Source of the DNA: Xanthomonas hortorum pv. pelargonii
GTDB taxonomy: Bacteria > Pseudomonadota > Gammaproteobacteria > Xanthomonadales > Xanthomonadaceae
Direction: 5' to 3'
DNA length: 64,000 bases
NCBI RefSeq assembly: GCF_024499015.1
Contig: NZ_CP098604.1
Location: 682,001 to 746,000, forward strand
Shown here: positions 38,892 through 50,867 of the stretch, piece after piece
Layout: each line of letters starts with the position of its first letter
How positions within the stretch are numbered: position 1 is the stretch's first letter
The notes under the pieces: generated by a model
The model's database searches: none
Told to the model about the DNA's origin: nothing
The model's input: the letters and a program-made list of their open reading frames with translations, nothing else
Made by a program: the position numbers and the translations under genes

Positions 38892-39482
38892 ATGGATCAT
38901 CTTGTGGCAATGGCGAGCTTCGCGCTGGTGTGCTCGATTTCGCCCGGCCCGGTCAACCTGGTCGCGCTGAGTACCGGCGCCAGCGCTGGCGCGCGTGCCG
39001 GGCATACGCACGTGATCGGGGCCACCGTGGGCTTCGTGGCGCTGCTGTTGTTGGTCGGCATGGGCCTGCAGCAGGTATTGGTGCGCTGGCCGCTGCTCGG
39101 ACGCGCATTGCATCTGGCCGGGGTGGCGTTTCTGCTCTACATGGCGTGGCGCCTGCTGCGCGACGATGGCGTCATCGATGCTGCCAGGCCGCGCCCGGCC
39201 GCCTCGTTCTGGACCGGTGCGGCGATGCAATGGCTCAACCCCAAAGCCTGGCTGGCGGCGACCTCCGGCGTGGCCCTGTATGCAACGGCAGGCAGCACGC
39301 AACTGGCCGGCTTTGCGGCGGTGTATGCGCTGATCTGCTATCCCTCGCTGGCGTGCTGGTTGCTGGCCGGTGCAGTGCTGCGGCGGCATGTGCAGGTACC
39401 AAAACAGCTGCGCCGGTTGAACCGGGTATTGGCCGCGCTGCTGGTGCTCAGCGCCGTCTATCTGCTGATGGACTTCTGCTGA
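38892..39482 (+). CDS. LysE/RhtB family amino-acid exporter
   Basis: 196 residues, about six hydrophobic segments. The N-terminal LVCSISPGPVNLVALSTGASAGARAG is the LysE SPGP motif, and AAMQWLNPKAWLAA the conserved NPK motif. Likely exports an amino acid or homoserine-lactone-like compound; substrate unknown. It converges on, and overlaps by 35 nt, the AraC-type regulator gene, a likely partner. The 228-nt gap before it shows no clear feature. Confidence 0.85.
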   Translation: MDHLVAMASFALVCSISPGPVNLVALSTGASAGARAGHTHVIGATVGFVALLLLVGMGLQQVLVRWPLLGRALHLAGVAFLLYMAWRLLRDDGVIDAARPRPAASFWTGAAMQWLNPKAWLAATSGVALYATAGSTQLAGFAAVYALICYPSLACWLLAGAVLRRHVQVPKQLRRLNRVLAALLVLSAVYLLMDFC

Positions 39483-40371
39483 GGGCATGGGGTCCGGCAC
39501 TGCGATAGTGCCCGGGTGTCACCGCCCAGGCGCGTTTGAAGCTGCGCTGCAGATGCGCCTGGTCGGCGTACCCGTGCGCATAGGCGACCTCGGCAATGCC
39601 GCCACCGCGACGCAAGGCCTCACGCGCACGCTGAAACCGGCAGTCCAGCAGATACGCGTGCGGGGTCAGACCATGGGCCTGACGAAAACCGCGAATCAGG
39701 CGCGGCGCGGGCATCCCGGCCAGCGTGCACAGTTCGCGCAGCGACACCGCACGCGCATGATGGGTCTGCAGATACTCGGCCACCTGCCGCATCGGCCCGG
39801 TATCGACCGCAACCGCACGGCTCATCGGCTCCACATGCAGATGCAGCCGCGCCACGAACGCGATCAACGCGCTCTCGCGTGCAAGCGCATCGGCGTTGTC
39901 GTCGATCAGCAGCGCATGCATGCGGTCGAAAGCAGCGTAGGCTGCCGGCGTCTGGCACAACGGCGCTGCCAGCATGTGCACATCCGCATTGCCGGCCAAA
40001 CCGAGTGCGCGTTGTTGTTCGCGCAGCCACGCCACGTCCAGATACAGCATGCGGAACGACCAGTCCTGCTGCGGATCCGGATTGCAGGCATGCACATCGC
40101 CGGGGTTGATCAAGGTCAGCGACTGCGCGCCCACCTGCGCCCGCACGCGTCCATTGCGGTAACGCGCAAGCCCGCGATCCACCGCACCCACCGACCATTG
40201 CTCGTGCGTATGCGCCGCATAACAGAGCGTGCGGCTGTTGATCACCTGGCGCAGTTCGACGAAGGGCAATGCCGCATCGCGCCAGAACCCCTGCCCGCAT
40301 TGCAGGGGCAACTGCGTCCCGCGTGTCGATTCATCCTGTTGCATGCGCGCAAGACTATCGCACTGCAACAT
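39448..40371 (-). CDS. AraC family transcriptional regulator
   Basis: 307 residues. The N-terminal half is a cupin-like AraC ligand domain (CYAAHTHEQWSVGAVDRGLARYRNG, LTLINPGDVHACNP). The C-terminal ~95 residues carry two helix-turn-helix units (AVSLRELCTLAGMPAPRLIRGFRQAHGLTPHAY and GGIAEVAYAHGYADQAHLQRSFKRAWAVTPGHYR). The start could be the ATG at 40371 or at 40344; neither has a strong SD. It probably controls the adjacent LysE exporter and is divergent from the DUF885 gene. Confidence 0.87.
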   Translation of the reverse strand: MLQCDSLARMQQDESTRGTQLPLQCGQGFWRDAALPFVELRQVINSRTLCYAAHTHEQWSVGAVDRGLARYRNGRVRAQVGAQSLTLINPGDVHACNPDPQQDWSFRMLYLDVAWLREQQRALGLAGNADVHMLAAPLCQTPAAYAAFDRMHALLIDDNADALARESALIAFVARLHLHVEPMSRAVAVDTGPMRQVAEYLQTHHARAVSLRELCTLAGMPAPRLIRGFRQAHGLTPHAYLLDCRFQRAREALRRGGGIAEVAYAHGYADQAHLQRSFKRAWAVTPGHYRSAGPHALSRSPSADRRR

Positions 40372-42450
40372 GCGTGTGCGCCGCCCATCTGCAACGCGGG
40401 CTTCATGAATTCCAGGCGCGCCCCATGGGCTGGGTGGGTGGCTTGAACGGTGCGGATCGGGCAAGCTCCCCGCTCGCTTGTTCCCGGAGCCGGTAATGCC
40501 CCTCAGCTTTTCCCGCCTGCTGTCCCTGGCCATGGCCGCCATCATGAGCCTGTCGCTGGCAGCGCCCGCCGATGCGGCCAAGAAGAAACCCGGCAAGACA
40601 CAGACCTCGCAAACGCGCGCAAAGGCGAGCAAAGGCAAGAAGACCGCCAAGCCGGCGGCCAGGACCACCAAGGCTGCCAAAGGGGGCAAAGCCGCCAAGG
40701 CCAAGCCGCGCGTCGTCGCCCCGCCCGTGGTGCTGACCACGGCGCAGCAGCTCAACCTGCTTTACGACCAGTACTGGGATGCCTCGCTCAAGCTCAACCC
40801 GCTGCAGGCCACCTTCCAGGGCGAAACCCGCTACAACGACCAGTTGCCCAACTTCCTGTCGCCGGCGTTCCGGCAACAGTCGCACGATTTCACCGTGCTG
40901 TGGCTGGGCAAGGCCGAAGCGTTGGGGCCGGACGGTTTGAGCGGGCAGGACCTGCTCAGCTACCAGATCTTCGTGCGCGACGCGCGCAGCGCGCTGGCGG
41001 CCGAGCAGTTCCCCAGCTGGATGCTGCCGATCAACCAGTTCTACAACATCGCCAGCATCGCGGTGGTGCTGGGCTCGGGCACCGGCGCGCAGCCGTTCAA
41101 GACGGTCAAGGACTACGACAACTGGTCGCGGCGTGCGGTCGGCATCCCCGAGTTGTTCGACCAGGCGATCAGCAATATGCGCGCCGGCATGCAGGCCGGC
41201 GTGGTGCAGCCGAAGGTGCTGATGCAAAAAGTGCTGCCGCAGCTGGATGCGATCATCGCGCGCAATGCCGAAGACAGCCTGTTCTGGGGACCGGTGCGCA
41301 ACCTGCCGGCAGACATGCCCGAGGCCGACAAGCAGCGCATCACCGCCGAATACAAGCGCTTGATCGAAGTGCGCATCATGCCGGCCTACCGGGAGCTGCG
41401 CGGCTTCATCGCCACCGAATACCTGCCGGCCTGCCGCGATACCGACGGACTGACAGCGCTGCCCAATGGCGCGGCCTGGTACGCCTACGACGTGCGCCAG
41501 AGCACCACCTCCGAGCTGACCCCGGACCAGATCCATCAGATCGGGCTGGATGAGGTCGCGCGCCTGCAGGGCGAGATCGCCGCGCTGGCCAAGCAGGTCA
41601 AGTTCCGCGGCAACCTGCCCAAGTTCTACAAGTTCATGCAGACCGACAGGCGCTTCGCCTTCCGCAGCGACACCGAATTGCTGGGTTATTACCGTGGGTT
41701 GCAGGGCCGTGTACAGCTGGCGGTGCCGCGCCTGTTCAATGTCCAGGGCATGCCGGCGCTGGAAGTGCGTGTGGTGGAAGCGCAGCGCGCGCAAGCGGCC
41801 GCCAGCGGCTCGTACATGCGCCCCAACGGCGACGGCAGCACGCCGGGCATCTTCTACGTCAACACCTCCGACCTGCCCTCGCGCAAGACCTGGGAGGCCG
41901 AGAGCCTGTATCTGCACGAGGCCATTCCCGGCCACCATTTCCAGCTCGGGCTGCAGCAGCAGCTGACCGATCTGCCCAAGTTCCGCCGCCTGGGCGGCGA
42001 GACGGCGTATATCGAAGGCTGGGGCCTGTACGCGGAGTCGCTGGGACGCGAGCTGGGGCTGTATCAGGATCCGTACAACACCTACGGCTATCTGCAGAAC
42101 GCGCTGTGGCGCTCGATTCGTCTGGTGGCTGACACCGGCCTGCACAGCAAGGGCTGGAGCCGCACCCAGGCGATCGACTACATGCTGGACAACTCGGGCA
42201 TGAGCCGCACCGATGCCGAAGCCGAGGTGGACCGCTACATGGCCATCCCCGGCCAGGCGCTGGCCTACAAGGTCGGCGAGATGAAGATCGCGCAGCTGCG
42301 TGAACAGGCGCAACGCGAACTGGGGCCGCGCTTCGATGTGCGCGCCTTCCACACCGAAGTGCTCAAGGACGGCTCGGTGCCGCTGGAGATCCTGCAGGAC
42401 AAGATCCAGCGCTGGATCGCCACGCAAAAGGCTGAGCCAGCTGAGCCAGC

Positions 42451-43409
<959 letters not shown>

Positions 43410-43413
<4 letters not shown>

Positions 43414-44807
43414 GCGTGCTGTCTCCGGGTCGCAAGCCATTGCGTGAGTGCGTAGGCGCCGTAGCACAGCGCCACAAACGGGATGCCGCACCACAGCGCG
43501 ATGCGTTGCTGCGGATCGAATGCCAGCCCGATACAGGCCAGCAGACACAGCGAAAACCCCAGGATCGGCGTCCACGGATACCACGGCGCGCGATACGCCA
43601 GGCTCTCCGGCGCGATGCCGTCGCGCAGCAACTGGCGCCGAAAAAAGTAATGCGAGGCGCAGATGCTCAGCCACACCACTACCACCGCAAAACCCGATAC
43701 TGCCGAGATCGCAACGAACACGGTGTCGGCCGCGTACACGCCGGTGAGCAGCGCCAACAGGCCACCGAGCATGCTCAACGCCAATGCCGGCAACGGGATG
43801 CCGCGCCGGGTCAGGCGCGCCAGCCGCGCCGGCAGCGTGCCTTCGTTGGCCAGCGACCACAGCATGCGCGCGGCTGCGTACAGGCCGGAATTGGCCGCCG
43901 ACAGGATCGCGGTGAGGATCACTGCATTCAAGATGTCGGCCGCATACGGAATGCCCAGCAATTCGAAGGCGCGCACGAATGGGCTGGTCTCCACTGCTGC
44001 CTGCTCGGCCGGTAACAGTGCGGCCAGCACCAGCACGGTGCCAACGAACAACACCACCAACCGGACCAGCGTGGTGCGGATCGCCAGCGGAATCGCACGT
44101 GCCGGCTGCGCGGTTTCGCCGGCGGCAACACCGATCAACTCGGTGCCGGAGAAAGCGAAGTTCACCGCCACCATCGTCATCAAAATCGGCAAGCTGCCCT
44201 GCGCAAACCAGCCATCGGCGCGCAGGTGGCGCAGCCCGGGGGCCGGCGAACCATCGGCCAACGGCAACACGCCGACCACCGCAGCACCACCGAGCACGAT
44301 GAACACCAGGATGGTGATCACCTTGATCAACGAAAACCAGAATTCGCCCTCGGCAAACCAGCGCGCCGACACCGTGTTCAAGCCGAAGATCAGCGCGCAG
44401 AACAACAGACACCACGGCCATGCCGGTGTGTGCGGGAACCAGTACTGCATGCAGAACGCAGCAGCGGTCAGGCTCGATCCCAACGCCACCGTCCAGGTCA
44501 GCCAATACAACCACGCCACTACGTAGCCGGTGGCCGGGCCGAGATAGCGCGCGGCATACAAGTGAAAGGCACCGGTCTGCGGCATCGCCACCGCCAGCTC
44601 GCCCAGGCATTGCATCACCAGATACACCACCAATGCGCCGATCAGATACGCGATCACTGTGCCCAACGCACCGGTGCTGGCGATGATGTAACCGGTGTTG
44701 AAGAACAACCCGGTGCCGATCACACCGCCCAGCGACAGCATCACCAGATGGCGCACCTGCATGCTGCGCTGGAATTGCGGTGCGGCGTTGGAGGTGGGTT
44801 CGGGCAT
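43410..44807 (-). CDS. mmuP: S-methylmethionine/amino-acid permease
   Basis: An APC-superfamily transporter of 465 residues with about 12 membrane segments. The N-terminus [39 protein letters not shown] holds the conserved GGxIGTGLF motif. [16 protein letters not shown] and [16 protein letters not shown] are APC blocks. The symbol rests on the overlapping mmuM gene and length (E. coli MmuP is similar). Plant tissue is rich in S-methylmethionine, fitting a plant-associated host. The 234 nt upstream show no SAM-riboswitch-like motif that I can recognise. Confidence 0.88.
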
Positions 44808-45041
44808 CGGCAGGACGGGTCGGTGGCCCAGCATCCTGCCATGCGCGCGCAGGCGAGCACAGCCACGCGTTGGCCAGCCGTGACGCGGCACCAACAATCC
44901 GCGATGCCGTGCGGCGATACCGCGCGCGGCGTTCTGCCTCAATGCGCTCCAGCGCGCGCCGCGCCCGGCCTGGCCTGGTCTGCACGACACGCTCCGGGCA
45001 CCCCGGGGGTATCCTCGCCACTGCTCATCCGGACCGCTGAC

Positions 45042-45221
45042 ATGCCACACGACTTGCACACACGCACCTACGCGCAAACGCAGCGCTGGAGTGCATCTTC
45101 GCTGCCTGCACGTATTGCAGATGCCATCGCCATCGCTGTCGCCGCGTGTCGCGCATCCATGCTGGCCGCTAGCGACGCGGGGCAGCGCCAGCTCCCCCAT
45201 CGCGTGCGAGGCGCCGCATGA
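45042..45221 (+). CDS. Possible 59-residue hypothetical protein
   Basis: A small open frame [16 protein letters not shown]...HRVRGAA whose TGA overlaps the next gene's ATG (ATGA). No domain seen; composition is Ala/Arg-rich. The overlap is the only support. Confidence 0.3.
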   Translation: MPHDLHTRTYAQTQRWSASSLPARIADAIAIAVAACRASMLAASDAGQRQLPHRVRGAA

Positions 45222-45607
45222 TGCTCGCCGGCATTCACCACGTGGCGATCATCGCCGGCGACTATGCGCGCTCCAAGCAGTTCTATTGCGACGTCCTGGG
45301 CCTGCGCGTACTCGCTGAGCATTACCGGCAGCCGCGCGATTCCTGGAAGCTGGATCTGGCGCTGCCCGACGGCGGCCAGATCGAGCTGTTTTCGTTTCCC
45401 GACGCACCGCTGCGGCCCAGCCGCCCGGAAGCGCGCGGGCTGCGTCATCTTGCCTTCCGGGTCGACGCGCTGGACGCGGCCGTCGCGCATCTCAACGCGC
45501 ACGGCGTGGCCACCGAAGACATCCGCATCGACGAATACACCGGCCGCCGCTTCACCTTCTTTGCCGACCCGGATGAGCTGCCGCTGGAGTTGTACGAAAT
45601 CGGTTGA
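45218..45607 (+). CDS. VOC family protein (glyoxalase I-like, YaeR type)
   Basis: 129 residues with two vicinal-oxygen-chelate repeats: [30 protein letters not shown] at the start and [19 protein letters not shown] in the second half. Metal-ligand candidates are His in IHHVAI, Glu in QIELFSF, His in RHLAF and Glu in LELYEIG. The substrate is not predictable. The start is the ATG at 45218 or 45221 (double ATG). Confidence 0.85.
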   Translation: MMLAGIHHVAIIAGDYARSKQFYCDVLGLRVLAEHYRQPRDSWKLDLALPDGGQIELFSFPDAPLRPSRPEARGLRHLAFRVDALDAAVAHLNAHGVATEDIRIDEYTGRRFTFFADPDELPLELYEIG

Positions 45608-45814
45608 GCAGCAGACCCGGCAGGTTCGGTCACATCCGCCACGGAGGCACGTCGAAGAATCAGAGCGATCAACAAAGCTACTGCGCGGCCGCCAGGCGGG
45701 CGCTCGGTATGTTTTGTTAGCCGCTGGTAGTCGATGGTCGCTGTGACTTTCGGCGGATGCGGCAATGCGGTAACGCCATGAAGATCGAACCACACCAGGA
45801 CACAGGAACCGTAC

Positions 45815-46708
45815 ATGCTGCAGATCCGTGCATTGTCCAAGACCTACGCCAATGGCGTGCATGCGCTGCAAGGCGTCACCCTCGACATTCCTCGCGGCAT
45901 GTTCGGCTTGCTGGGCCCAAACGGCGCCGGCAAGTCGTCGTTGATGCGCACGCTGGCCACGCTGCAGGAGCCAGATTCGGGTAGCGTCAGCCTGACCGGC
46001 GCCGACGGCAGCAGCATCGATGTGCTCACCGACAAGGACGCCTTACGCCGCCGGCTGGGCTATCTGCCGCAGGATTTCGGTGTGTACCCGAAGGTCAGCG
46101 CGCTGGACATGCTCGATCACTTCGCCGTGCTCAAGGGGCTGAGCCATCGCGGCCAACGCAAGGAGGTGGTCGAGCGGCTATTGCAGCAAGTGAATCTGTG
46201 GGATGCACGCAAGCGCAAGCTCGGCACCTATTCCGGCGGCATGCGGCAACGTTTCGGCATTGCGCAGGCGCTGCTGGGCAACCCGCAATTGGTCATCGTC
46301 GATGAGCCGACGGCCGGGCTGGACCCCGAAGAGCGCAATCGCTTTCTCAATCTGCTGGCCGAAATCGGCGAGAACGTGGTGGTGATCCTGTCCACCCACA
46401 TCGTCGAAGACGTCACCGACCTGTGCCCGACGATGGCCATCATGAACAAGGGCCAGGTGTTGCTGACCGGGCGGCCCGCCGATGCGATCGACATGCTGCA
46501 GCAGCAGGTCTGGCGCAAACAGGTCGCCAAGCAGGCGTTGCCCGATTACGAGGCACGCTTCACCGTGCTGTCCACGCGCCTGATTGCCGGGCATCCGGTG
46601 ATCCACGTGTTCAGTGCCGACTGCCCGGAGCCGGGTTTCGAACAGGTCGCTCCCGATCTCGAGGATGTCTATTTCCAGCGCCTGCGCAAGCAAGCGCTGG
46701 CTGCCTGA
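45815..46708 (+). CDS. ABC transporter ATP-binding protein
   Basis: 297 residues. Walker A GPNGAGKSSLM, Q-loop GYLPQDFGVYP, signature YSGGMRQRFGIAQ, Walker B LVIVDEPTAGLDP and H-loop STHIVEDV are all intact. A ~70-residue C-terminal extension follows. The fusion permease starts 12 nt downstream, so the pair forms an ABC-2-type exporter. The direction and substrate are unknown. Confidence 0.92.
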   Translation: MLQIRALSKTYANGVHALQGVTLDIPRGMFGLLGPNGAGKSSLMRTLATLQEPDSGSVSLTGADGSSIDVLTDKDALRRRLGYLPQDFGVYPKVSALDMLDHFAVLKGLSHRGQRKEVVERLLQQVNLWDARKRKLGTYSGGMRQRFGIAQALLGNPQLVIVDEPTAGLDPEERNRFLNLLAEIGENVVVILSTHIVEDVTDLCPTMAIMNKGQVLLTGRPADAIDMLQQQVWRKQVAKQALPDYEARFTVLSTRLIAGHPVIHVFSADCPEPGFEQVAPDLEDVYFQRLRKQALAA

Positions 46709-46720
46709 CGGAGCGCTGCG

Positions 46721-49700
46721 ATGATCCTGGCGTTCCTGCGCTTCGAGCTGCGCGAACAACTGCGCTCGCCCTTCCTGTGGCTGCTGGCTGCGCTGTACGC
46801 GCTGCTTGCGTTTGCCGCACTGTCCAGCGATGCGGTGCAGATCGGCGGCGGCATCGGCAACGTGCTGCGCAATGCGCCGACCGTGATCGCCACGCTGCTG
46901 GGGCTTTTCAGCCTGCTCGGTCTGCTGGTGATCACCCTGTTCGTCAGCAATGCCTTGCTGCGCGACTTCGACCTGGGCACTGCCGAGCTGGTGTTTTCCA
47001 CACCGGTGCGGCGGCGCGACTATCTGCTTGGCCGCATCGGCGCGGCGCTGATCGCCGGCATGGTGATGTACGTGGTGATCGCGCTGGGCATGTTCGCGGC
47101 GCAATTCATGCCGTGGATCGATCAGGCACGGCTCGGCCCGGTCGCAGTGCTGCCCTATCTGTGGTCGTTGCTGGTGCTGGTGCTGCCCAATCTGCTGTTC
47201 ACCACCGCGTTGCTGTCGGTGCTGGCGGTGACCACGCGCAGCATCCTGTGGGTCTATATCGGCGTGATCGTGTTCTTCGTGCTGTATGGCGTGAGCCGTG
47301 CGCTGATGGCCGACCTGGACAATGTGTGGATCGCCACGCTGTCGGACCCGCTCGGCATCCGCGCGTTGTCGCAGACGCTGCGCTACTGGTCGGTGGACCA
47401 GCGCAATCATCAGTTGCCGCCATTGACCGGCTATCTGCTCGCCAATCGCGCGGTGTGGTTGGGCATGAGCGGTGTGCTGTTCGCCGCCACCTTCGCGCTG
47501 TTTCGCACCGAGCGCAGCGGCACCCGTCGGCGCCGTGGCGCTGGCGCGATTGCGCCTGCCGATGCGGGGCCCACCAGCACGCGCGTCACCACCACACGCC
47601 TGTCGGTCACACCGAGCTTCGGCGCGGCGACCGCCTGGAAGCAGCTGCTGCGGCAGATCCGCTTCGACACGTTGGGTGTACTGCGCAGTGCGCCGTTCGT
47701 GGTGCTGTTGCTGCTGGGCCTGGCCAACTTCATTCCGACTGCCTTGTTCAATTCGCGCAATTACGGCACCGCCGTGCTGCCGGTGACCTCGTTGATGCTG
47801 GAGGCGCTGCAGAACAGCTACAGCTTTCTGCTGATCATCGTGGTGCTGTTCTATGCCGGCGAGCTGGTGTGGAAGGAGCGCAGCAACCGCATCGACGGCA
47901 TCACCGACGCGATGCCGGTACCGGATTGGGTGCCGCTGCTCGGCAAGTTCGTCGCTTTGCTGGCGGTGATCGCCAGCTTCCAGCTCGCCGGTGCGCTGAC
48001 CTCGATCGCGCTGCAGCTTGGCCGTGGCTACACCAGCATCGAGCCGCTGCTGTATCTCAAGACCCTGGCACTGGGCTCGGTGCTGTACGTGCTGATGGGC
48101 GGCATGGCCTTGGTGCTGCAGGTGCTGAGCAACAACAAGTTCGCCGGCTATGCGCTGCTGATGCTGGTGTTGATCGGGCAGTCGGTACTTTCGATGCTCG
48201 ACTACACCCAGAACCTCTACACCTTCGGCGGCTGGCCCAACGCACCGTATTCGGACATGAACGGCTACGGGCACTTCTTGCCAGGGCAATTGTGGTTCCA
48301 GGGCTATTGGGGCGTGTTCCTGCTGGCCTTGCTGTTGCTGTCCTCGGCATTCTGGCCGCGCGGCGTGGGCCACGGGTTGCGACAGCGTGTGCGGCTGGCA
48401 TTGCGGCGCCTGCGCAGCCCGACCGGTGCGGCATTGGCGGCCACCCTGCTCGGCTTCGCGGCGGTCGGCGGCTGGCTGTACTGGAACACCAACGTCTACA
48501 ACAGCTTCCTGTCGCCGGAACAGCGGCTGGACCTGCAGGCGCGCTACGAGCGCGATTACCGCAAGTACAAGGATCTGCCGCAGCCGCGCATTATCGCGAT
48601 CGACAACCATGTCGACCTGCATCCGGAAACCCAGTCGGTCGTCGTCGATGCCACCTGGACAGTGCGCAACACCCACACCGCACCGATCAGCGAGGTGCAC
48701 ATCGGCATGCAAGGCCGCACTGGCGAGCGCAGCCTGGTGAAGGTGGATCTGGGCGGGCAGACCCTGACCACGCACGACGTCCCGGCCGGCTATCGCATCT
48801 ATCGCCTGCAAAAGCCGCTGCAACCTGGCGAAGAGCGCGTGTTCCGCTTCCGCGTGGACCAGCATCCGCACGGCCTCACCGCCGAACAGGCGCAAACCGA
48901 ATTGGTCGCCAACGGCAGCTTTTTCAACAATACCCTGCTGCCCTGGTTCGGCTACAACACGCAGACCGAGATCACCGACCGCAACGACCGCCGCAAGCGC
49001 GGCCTGGGCGAACCCACGCGCATGCCCAAGCTGGAAGATCAGGCCGCGCGTGCCAACAACTACGTCAGCAACGATGCCGACTGGCTCGGTTTTGCCAGCA
49101 CCGTCTGCACCGCACCGGATCAGATCGCCCTGGCACCGGGCTATCTGCAGAAAGAATTCCAACGCGATGGCAGGCGCTGCTTCCGCTACGTGATGGACCG
49201 CCCGATGCTCAACTTCTACGCCTACTTGTCGGCACGCTGGGAAGTGCGCAAGGCGCGTTACAAGAACATCCCCATCGAAATCTATTACGACCCCAAGCAC
49301 CCATACAACGTGCAACGCATGATCGAGAGCGTGCAGAAATCGCTGGCCTATTACGAAGCCAATTTCAGCCCGTATCAGCACCATCAGGTGCGCATCATCG
49401 AGTTCCCCGGCTACGCGCGATTTGCGCAGTCGTTCGCCAACACCATTCCCTACTCCGAATCGATCGGCTTCATTGCCGATCTGCGCGACAAGAACGATAT
49501 CGACTACGTGTTCTATGTCACCGCCCACGAAGTGGCGCATCAATGGTGGGCGCATCAGGTGATCGGCGCGAACGTGCAAGGCGCCACCATGCTGTCGGAA
49601 TCGCTGGCGCAGTATTCGGCGTTGATGGTGATGGAACGCGAGTACGGACGCGCCCACATGCGCCGCTTTCTCAAGTACGAACTGGACCGCTATCTGGAAG

Positions 49701-50311
49701 GCCGTGGCGGCGAAACCATCGAGGAATTGCCACTGTATCGCGTGGAAGACCAGCAATACATCCACTACCGCAAGGGCTCGCTGGCGTTTTACCGGCTGCG
49801 CGAAGAGATCGGCGAGCAGGCGCTCAACCGCGCGTTGCAGCGCTTCCTGGCCGCCAAGGCTTTCGAACAACCGCCTTACACCACCTCGGCCGAGCTGCTG
49901 CAGACCATTCGGGCCGAGGCGCGCCCGGACCAGCAAGGGCTGATCACCGACCTGTTCGAGAAGATCACCTTCTACGACAACCGCGTGGTGAGCGCGCAGG
50001 CACGCAAGCGCCCCGATGGGCGCTATGAGGTCACCGTGCAGACGCATGCGGCCAAGTTGCAGGCCGACGGCAAGGGCAAGGAGCACGCAGTGCCACTGGA
50101 CGACTGGATCGAGGTGGCGATTTACGGGAAGGCCGCTGGCAAGGACGCGCAAGCACCGGTGCTGTATCTACAGCGTCAGCACATCACCAGCGTCGCGCCG
50201 AGTTTCACGGTCATGGTCGACGGCCTGCCTGCCGAAGCCGGCTTCGACCCCGACAACAAACTGATCGACCGCGTGCCGGAGGACAACCGCAAGCAGGTGA
50301 CGCTGCAATAG
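46721..50311 (+). CDS. ABC-2 permease fused to an M1-type aminopeptidase domain
   Basis: 1,196 residues. Residues ~1-260 and ~300-590 are two ABC-2-like membrane halves (each about six segments, e.g. LLGLFSLLGLLVITLFVSNALLRDFDLGTAELVFSTPV-type starts). From ~600 the protein becomes a large extracytoplasmic M1-like peptidase with HEVAHQWWAHQ at ~936-940 and a downstream Glu in MLSESLAQYSA as likely third zinc ligand. The classical GAMEN exopeptidase motif is replaced by NTIPYSESIGF, so the substrate rule differs from normal M1 enzymes. Coupled to the ATPase just upstream. Known architecture in some proteobacteria; function not established. Confidence 0.88.
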   Translation: MILAFLRFELREQLRSPFLWLLAALYALLAFAALSSDAVQIGGGIGNVLRNAPTVIATLLGLFSLLGLLVITLFVSNALLRDFDLGTAELVFSTPVRRRDYLLGRIGAALIAGMVMYVVIALGMFAAQFMPWIDQARLGPVAVLPYLWSLLVLVLPNLLFTTALLSVLAVTTRSILWVYIGVIVFFVLYGVSRALMADLDNVWIATLSDPLGIRALSQTLRYWSVDQRNHQLPPLTGYLLANRAVWLGMSGVLFAATFALFRTERSGTRRRRGAGAIAPADAGPTSTRVTTTRLSVTPSFGAATAWKQLLRQIRFDTLGVLRSAPFVVLLLLGLANFIPTALFNSRNYGTAVLPVTSLMLEALQNSYSFLLIIVVLFYAGELVWKERSNRIDGITDAMPVPDWVPLLGKFVALLAVIASFQLAGALTSIALQLGRGYTSIEPLLYLKTLALGSVLYVLMGGMALVLQVLSNNKFAGYALLMLVLIGQSVLSMLDYTQNLYTFGGWPNAPYSDMNGYGHFLPGQLWFQGYWGVFLLALLLLSSAFWPRGVGHGLRQRVRLALRRLRSPTGAALAATLLGFAAVGGWLYWNTNVYNSFLSPEQRLDLQARYERDYRKYKDLPQPRIIAIDNHVDLHPETQSVVVDATWTVRNTHTAPISEVHIGMQGRTGERSLVKVDLGGQTLTTHDVPAGYRIYRLQKPLQPGEERVFRFRVDQHPHGLTAEQAQTELVANGSFFNNTLLPWFGYNTQTEITDRNDRRKRGLGEPTRMPKLEDQAARANNYVSNDADWLGFASTVCTAPDQIALAPGYLQKEFQRDGRRCFRYVMDRPMLNFYAYLSARWEVRKARYKNIPIEIYYDPKHPYNVQRMIESVQKSLAYYEANFSPYQHHQVRIIEFPGYARFAQSFANTIPYSESIGFIADLRDKNDIDYVFYVTAHEVAHQWWAHQVIGANVQGATMLSESLAQYSALMVMEREYGRAHMRRFLKYELDRYLEGRGGETIEELPLYRVEDQQYIHYRKGSLAFYRLREEIGEQALNRALQRFLAAKAFEQPPYTTSAELLQTIRAEARPDQQGLITDLFEKITFYDNRVVSAQARKRPDGRYEVTVQTHAAKLQADGKGKEHAVPLDDWIEVAIYGKAAGKDAQAPVLYLQRQHITSVAPSFTVMVDGLPAEAGFDPDNKLIDRVPEDNRKQVTLQ

Positions 50312-50416
50312 CCGAATGAACGCATGCCGCAGCGCGTCTTTCCGCGACCATACTCCACGGTATACATTGCGATCAGGCCGCCGACGGCGGCCACAGCAAT
50401 CCCTGGGAGGGGACAC

Positions 50417-50866
50417 ATGCGCAAGACCTTCAAGACCCTGATGCTGGCCCTGCCGCTGGCTGCGGCCTCGCTGCTGGCCCAGGCCGCCGACTCGCCGGTG
50501 GGCCGTTGGAAGACCATCGACGACGAGACCGGCAAGCCCAAGTCGGTGGTGCAGATCGAACAGACCGGCAACGGCACGCTGAGCGGCAAGGTGGTGGACA
50601 TCCTGCAATCGGACAAGGGCCCGAACCCGCTCTGCGACAAATGCGATGGCGCCCAGAAAGGCAAGCCGATCAAGGGCATGACCATCCTGTGGGGCCTCAA
50701 GCCCGACGGCACTGCGGTGTGGAGCGGCGGCTCGGTGCTCGATCCGGCCAAGGGCAAGACCTACAAGGCCAAGGTCACCCTGACCGACGGCGGCAAGAAG
50801 CTGCAGATGCGCGGCTATGTCGGCATCGAGGCGCTGGGCCGGACCCAGACCTGGATTCGCGAGTAA
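50417..50866 (+). CDS. DUF2147 secreted protein
   Basis: 149 residues with a signal peptide (MRKTFKTLMLALPLAAASLLAQAA) and the DUF2147 fold hallmarks: SPVGRWKTIDDETGKPKSVVQI, GKVVDIL, NPLCDKCDGAQKGKPIKGMTILWGLK and a C-terminal RTQTWIRE. A Cys pair (LCDKCDG) is present. The ATG at 50417 has a strong GGGAGGGG SD. Periplasmic, function unknown. Confidence 0.88.
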   Translation: MRKTFKTLMLALPLAAASLLAQAADSPVGRWKTIDDETGKPKSVVQIEQTGNGTLSGKVVDILQSDKGPNPLCDKCDGAQKGKPIKGMTILWGLKPDGTAVWSGGSVLDPAKGKTYKAKVTLTDGGKKLQMRGYVGIEALGRTQTWIRE

Positions 50867-50867
50867 A

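Noticed and set aside
44808..45041. SAM riboswitch or other leader ahead of mmuP-mmuM
   Set aside because: I looked for conserved stem motifs and found none I could support.
46178..50152. A 1,324-codon open frame on the minus strand opposite the ABC genes
   Set aside because: It lies wholly antisense to well-supported ABC ATPase and permease genes, has repetitive Q/H/R-rich composition and no domain. It is a product of high GC and third-position bias.
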